From the NCBI GenBank assembly GCA_964473155.1, contig CAYYNT010000118.1, positions 1 through 6,360 of the forward strand: 6,360 nucleotides of DNA, written 5' to 3'. Positions 5,770-6,360 of the stretch are shown here, in pieces. A model generated the notes under the pieces. The model was not told the DNA's origin. It ran no database searches and worked only from the letters and a program-made list of their open reading frames with translations. How positions within the stretch are numbered: position 1 is the first letter of the stretch; every line of letters starts with the position of its first letter. The DNA is from JAJFUG01 sp964473155 (lineage in GTDB: Bacteria > Gemmatimonadota > Glassbacteria > GWA2-58-10). A program made the translations under genes and the position numbers.

Positions 5770-6360
5770 TGATTCAAAAAGCGATTCATCTTCCAGGCGG
5801 CAACTATTATGACGACATACGAATTGATCTGGGTGCATCCTATGAAGCGCAGGATTTATGGTTAAACAGTGTTCAAAAAGAACCACAGAAAAGCAGGTCC
5901 CGGTCAAAAAGCATGATTGAAAGGAGAAAACTGAACCTTTTTCAAAAATACAACCTGCATGAAGCTTTAGTAAATTCAGGAATCATTCGGGATTGGTTTG
6001 TTGAGTTTGCGGATTACTGGACTAATTGTCTTTCCGGAAGGAAAATCACAATCCAGGACTTCCACTGGCTGCACGGCAACTATAGAGCGAGAAGGCAGAT
6101 AACGGAAAAACTGGAATGGGCTTCCGAGACACAGCACGTTGAAAACTGGCAGGACTATAGAAATATTGCAGATGTTTTCAACCATGTGTACAAGTACTCT
6201 CTTATGCCTATAAGGGAAGCGCGCTTCGATGTTATGTTGCCGCGGCAGCATTGCTGCGTACTGGAATATGGTTGTGGAATGGCACCGATGTACAGGACTT
6301 ACAAAAAATATTTTTATTACCTGCAAGCAAAATGGCAGCTCGCGGACATACAATCCTTTA
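5769..6360 (+). CDS. SAM-dependent methyltransferase (class I), 3' end outside window, AT-rich
   Basis: 197 residues are visible and the frame is open to the right edge. The hydrophobic-acidic-glycine segment CVLEYGCGMAP (163-173) matches motif I of class I Rossmann-fold methyltransferases, which binds S-adenosylmethionine. ADIQSF (192-197) is placed where strand 2 and its cofactor-contacting acidic residue would fall. The preceding 160 or so residues form an unusually long, helical and aromatic N-terminal region (for example RDWFVEFADYWTNCLSG at 74-90) that I cannot assign; it may bind the acceptor. The target could be a sugar, a lipid carrier or a glycan end, inferred only from the adjoining glycosyltransferase. 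Sampled lines count about 35-50% G+C against about 65-70% upstream, with TTA, AGA/AGG, AAA and ATT codons common. Recent acquisition is plausible. A methyltransferase fold is likely; its exact type is unproven because the catalytic part lies mostly outside. Confidence 0.75.
   Translation, partial: MIQKAIHLPGGNYYDDIRIDLGASYEAQDLWLNSVQKEPQKSRSRSKSMIERRKLNLFQKYNLHEALVNSGIIRDWFVEFADYWTNCLSGRKITIQDFHWLHGNYRARRQITEKLEWASETQHVENWQDYRNIADVFNHVYKYSLMPIREARFDVMLPRQHCCVLEYGCGMAPMYRTYKKYFYYLQAKWQLADIQSF

Noticed and set aside
1..6360. CRISPR arrays, tRNA or rRNA genes, insertion-sequence ends, long direct repeats
   Set aside because: None seen on reading both strands. The window is almost wholly protein-coding apart from 692-927 and the N gap.

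Overview
The window looks like chromosomal DNA of a GC-rich bacterium (roughly 60-70% G+C over most of its length by eye). It probably comes from a draft or metagenome-derived scaffold, because it contains a run of exactly 100 Ns. I cannot name the organism. Codon use is strongly CTG/GCC/GGC biased in the first six genes and changes sharply in the seventh.

Layout. On the left, a minus-strand amidohydrolase-family gene starts with GTG at 691 and runs off the left edge. A 236-bp divergent intergenic region (692-927) carries a plausible sigma70-type promoter for it. From 928 to the right edge all genes are on the plus strand and tightly packed: a Gfo/Idh/MocA-type oxidoreductase; an ATP-grasp protein cut by the N gap; a long DUF362-family protein whose start also lies in the gap; a 116-residue protein with one TPR-like helix pair; a GT4-family glycosyltransferase; and a partial SAM-dependent methyltransferase running off the right edge. 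The last three junctions overlap (ATGA at 4292-4295, a 10-base overlap at 4633-4642, and TAATG at 5767-5771), which indicates one translationally coupled operon.

How the genes may work together. A GT4 glycosyltransferase beside an NAD(P)-dependent sugar-type oxidoreductase, an ATP-grasp carboxylate ligase and a methyltransferase suggests synthesis and decoration of a glycan, such as a surface polysaccharide, glycolipid or glycoside. In that model the oxidoreductase changes a sugar, the ATP-grasp enzyme forms an amide or peptide-like bond, the GT4 enzyme transfers sugar and the methyltransferase caps. The role of the DUF362 protein is unknown to me. The combination Gfo/Idh + ATP-grasp + DUF362 + small TPR-like protein + GT4 is the best candidate here for an under-described system, but its product cannot be read from this window.

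Two cautions. The N gap is probably a placeholder of unknown true length, so any reading frame crossing it is artificial. The methyltransferase gene is much AT-richer than the rest and may have been acquired separately.
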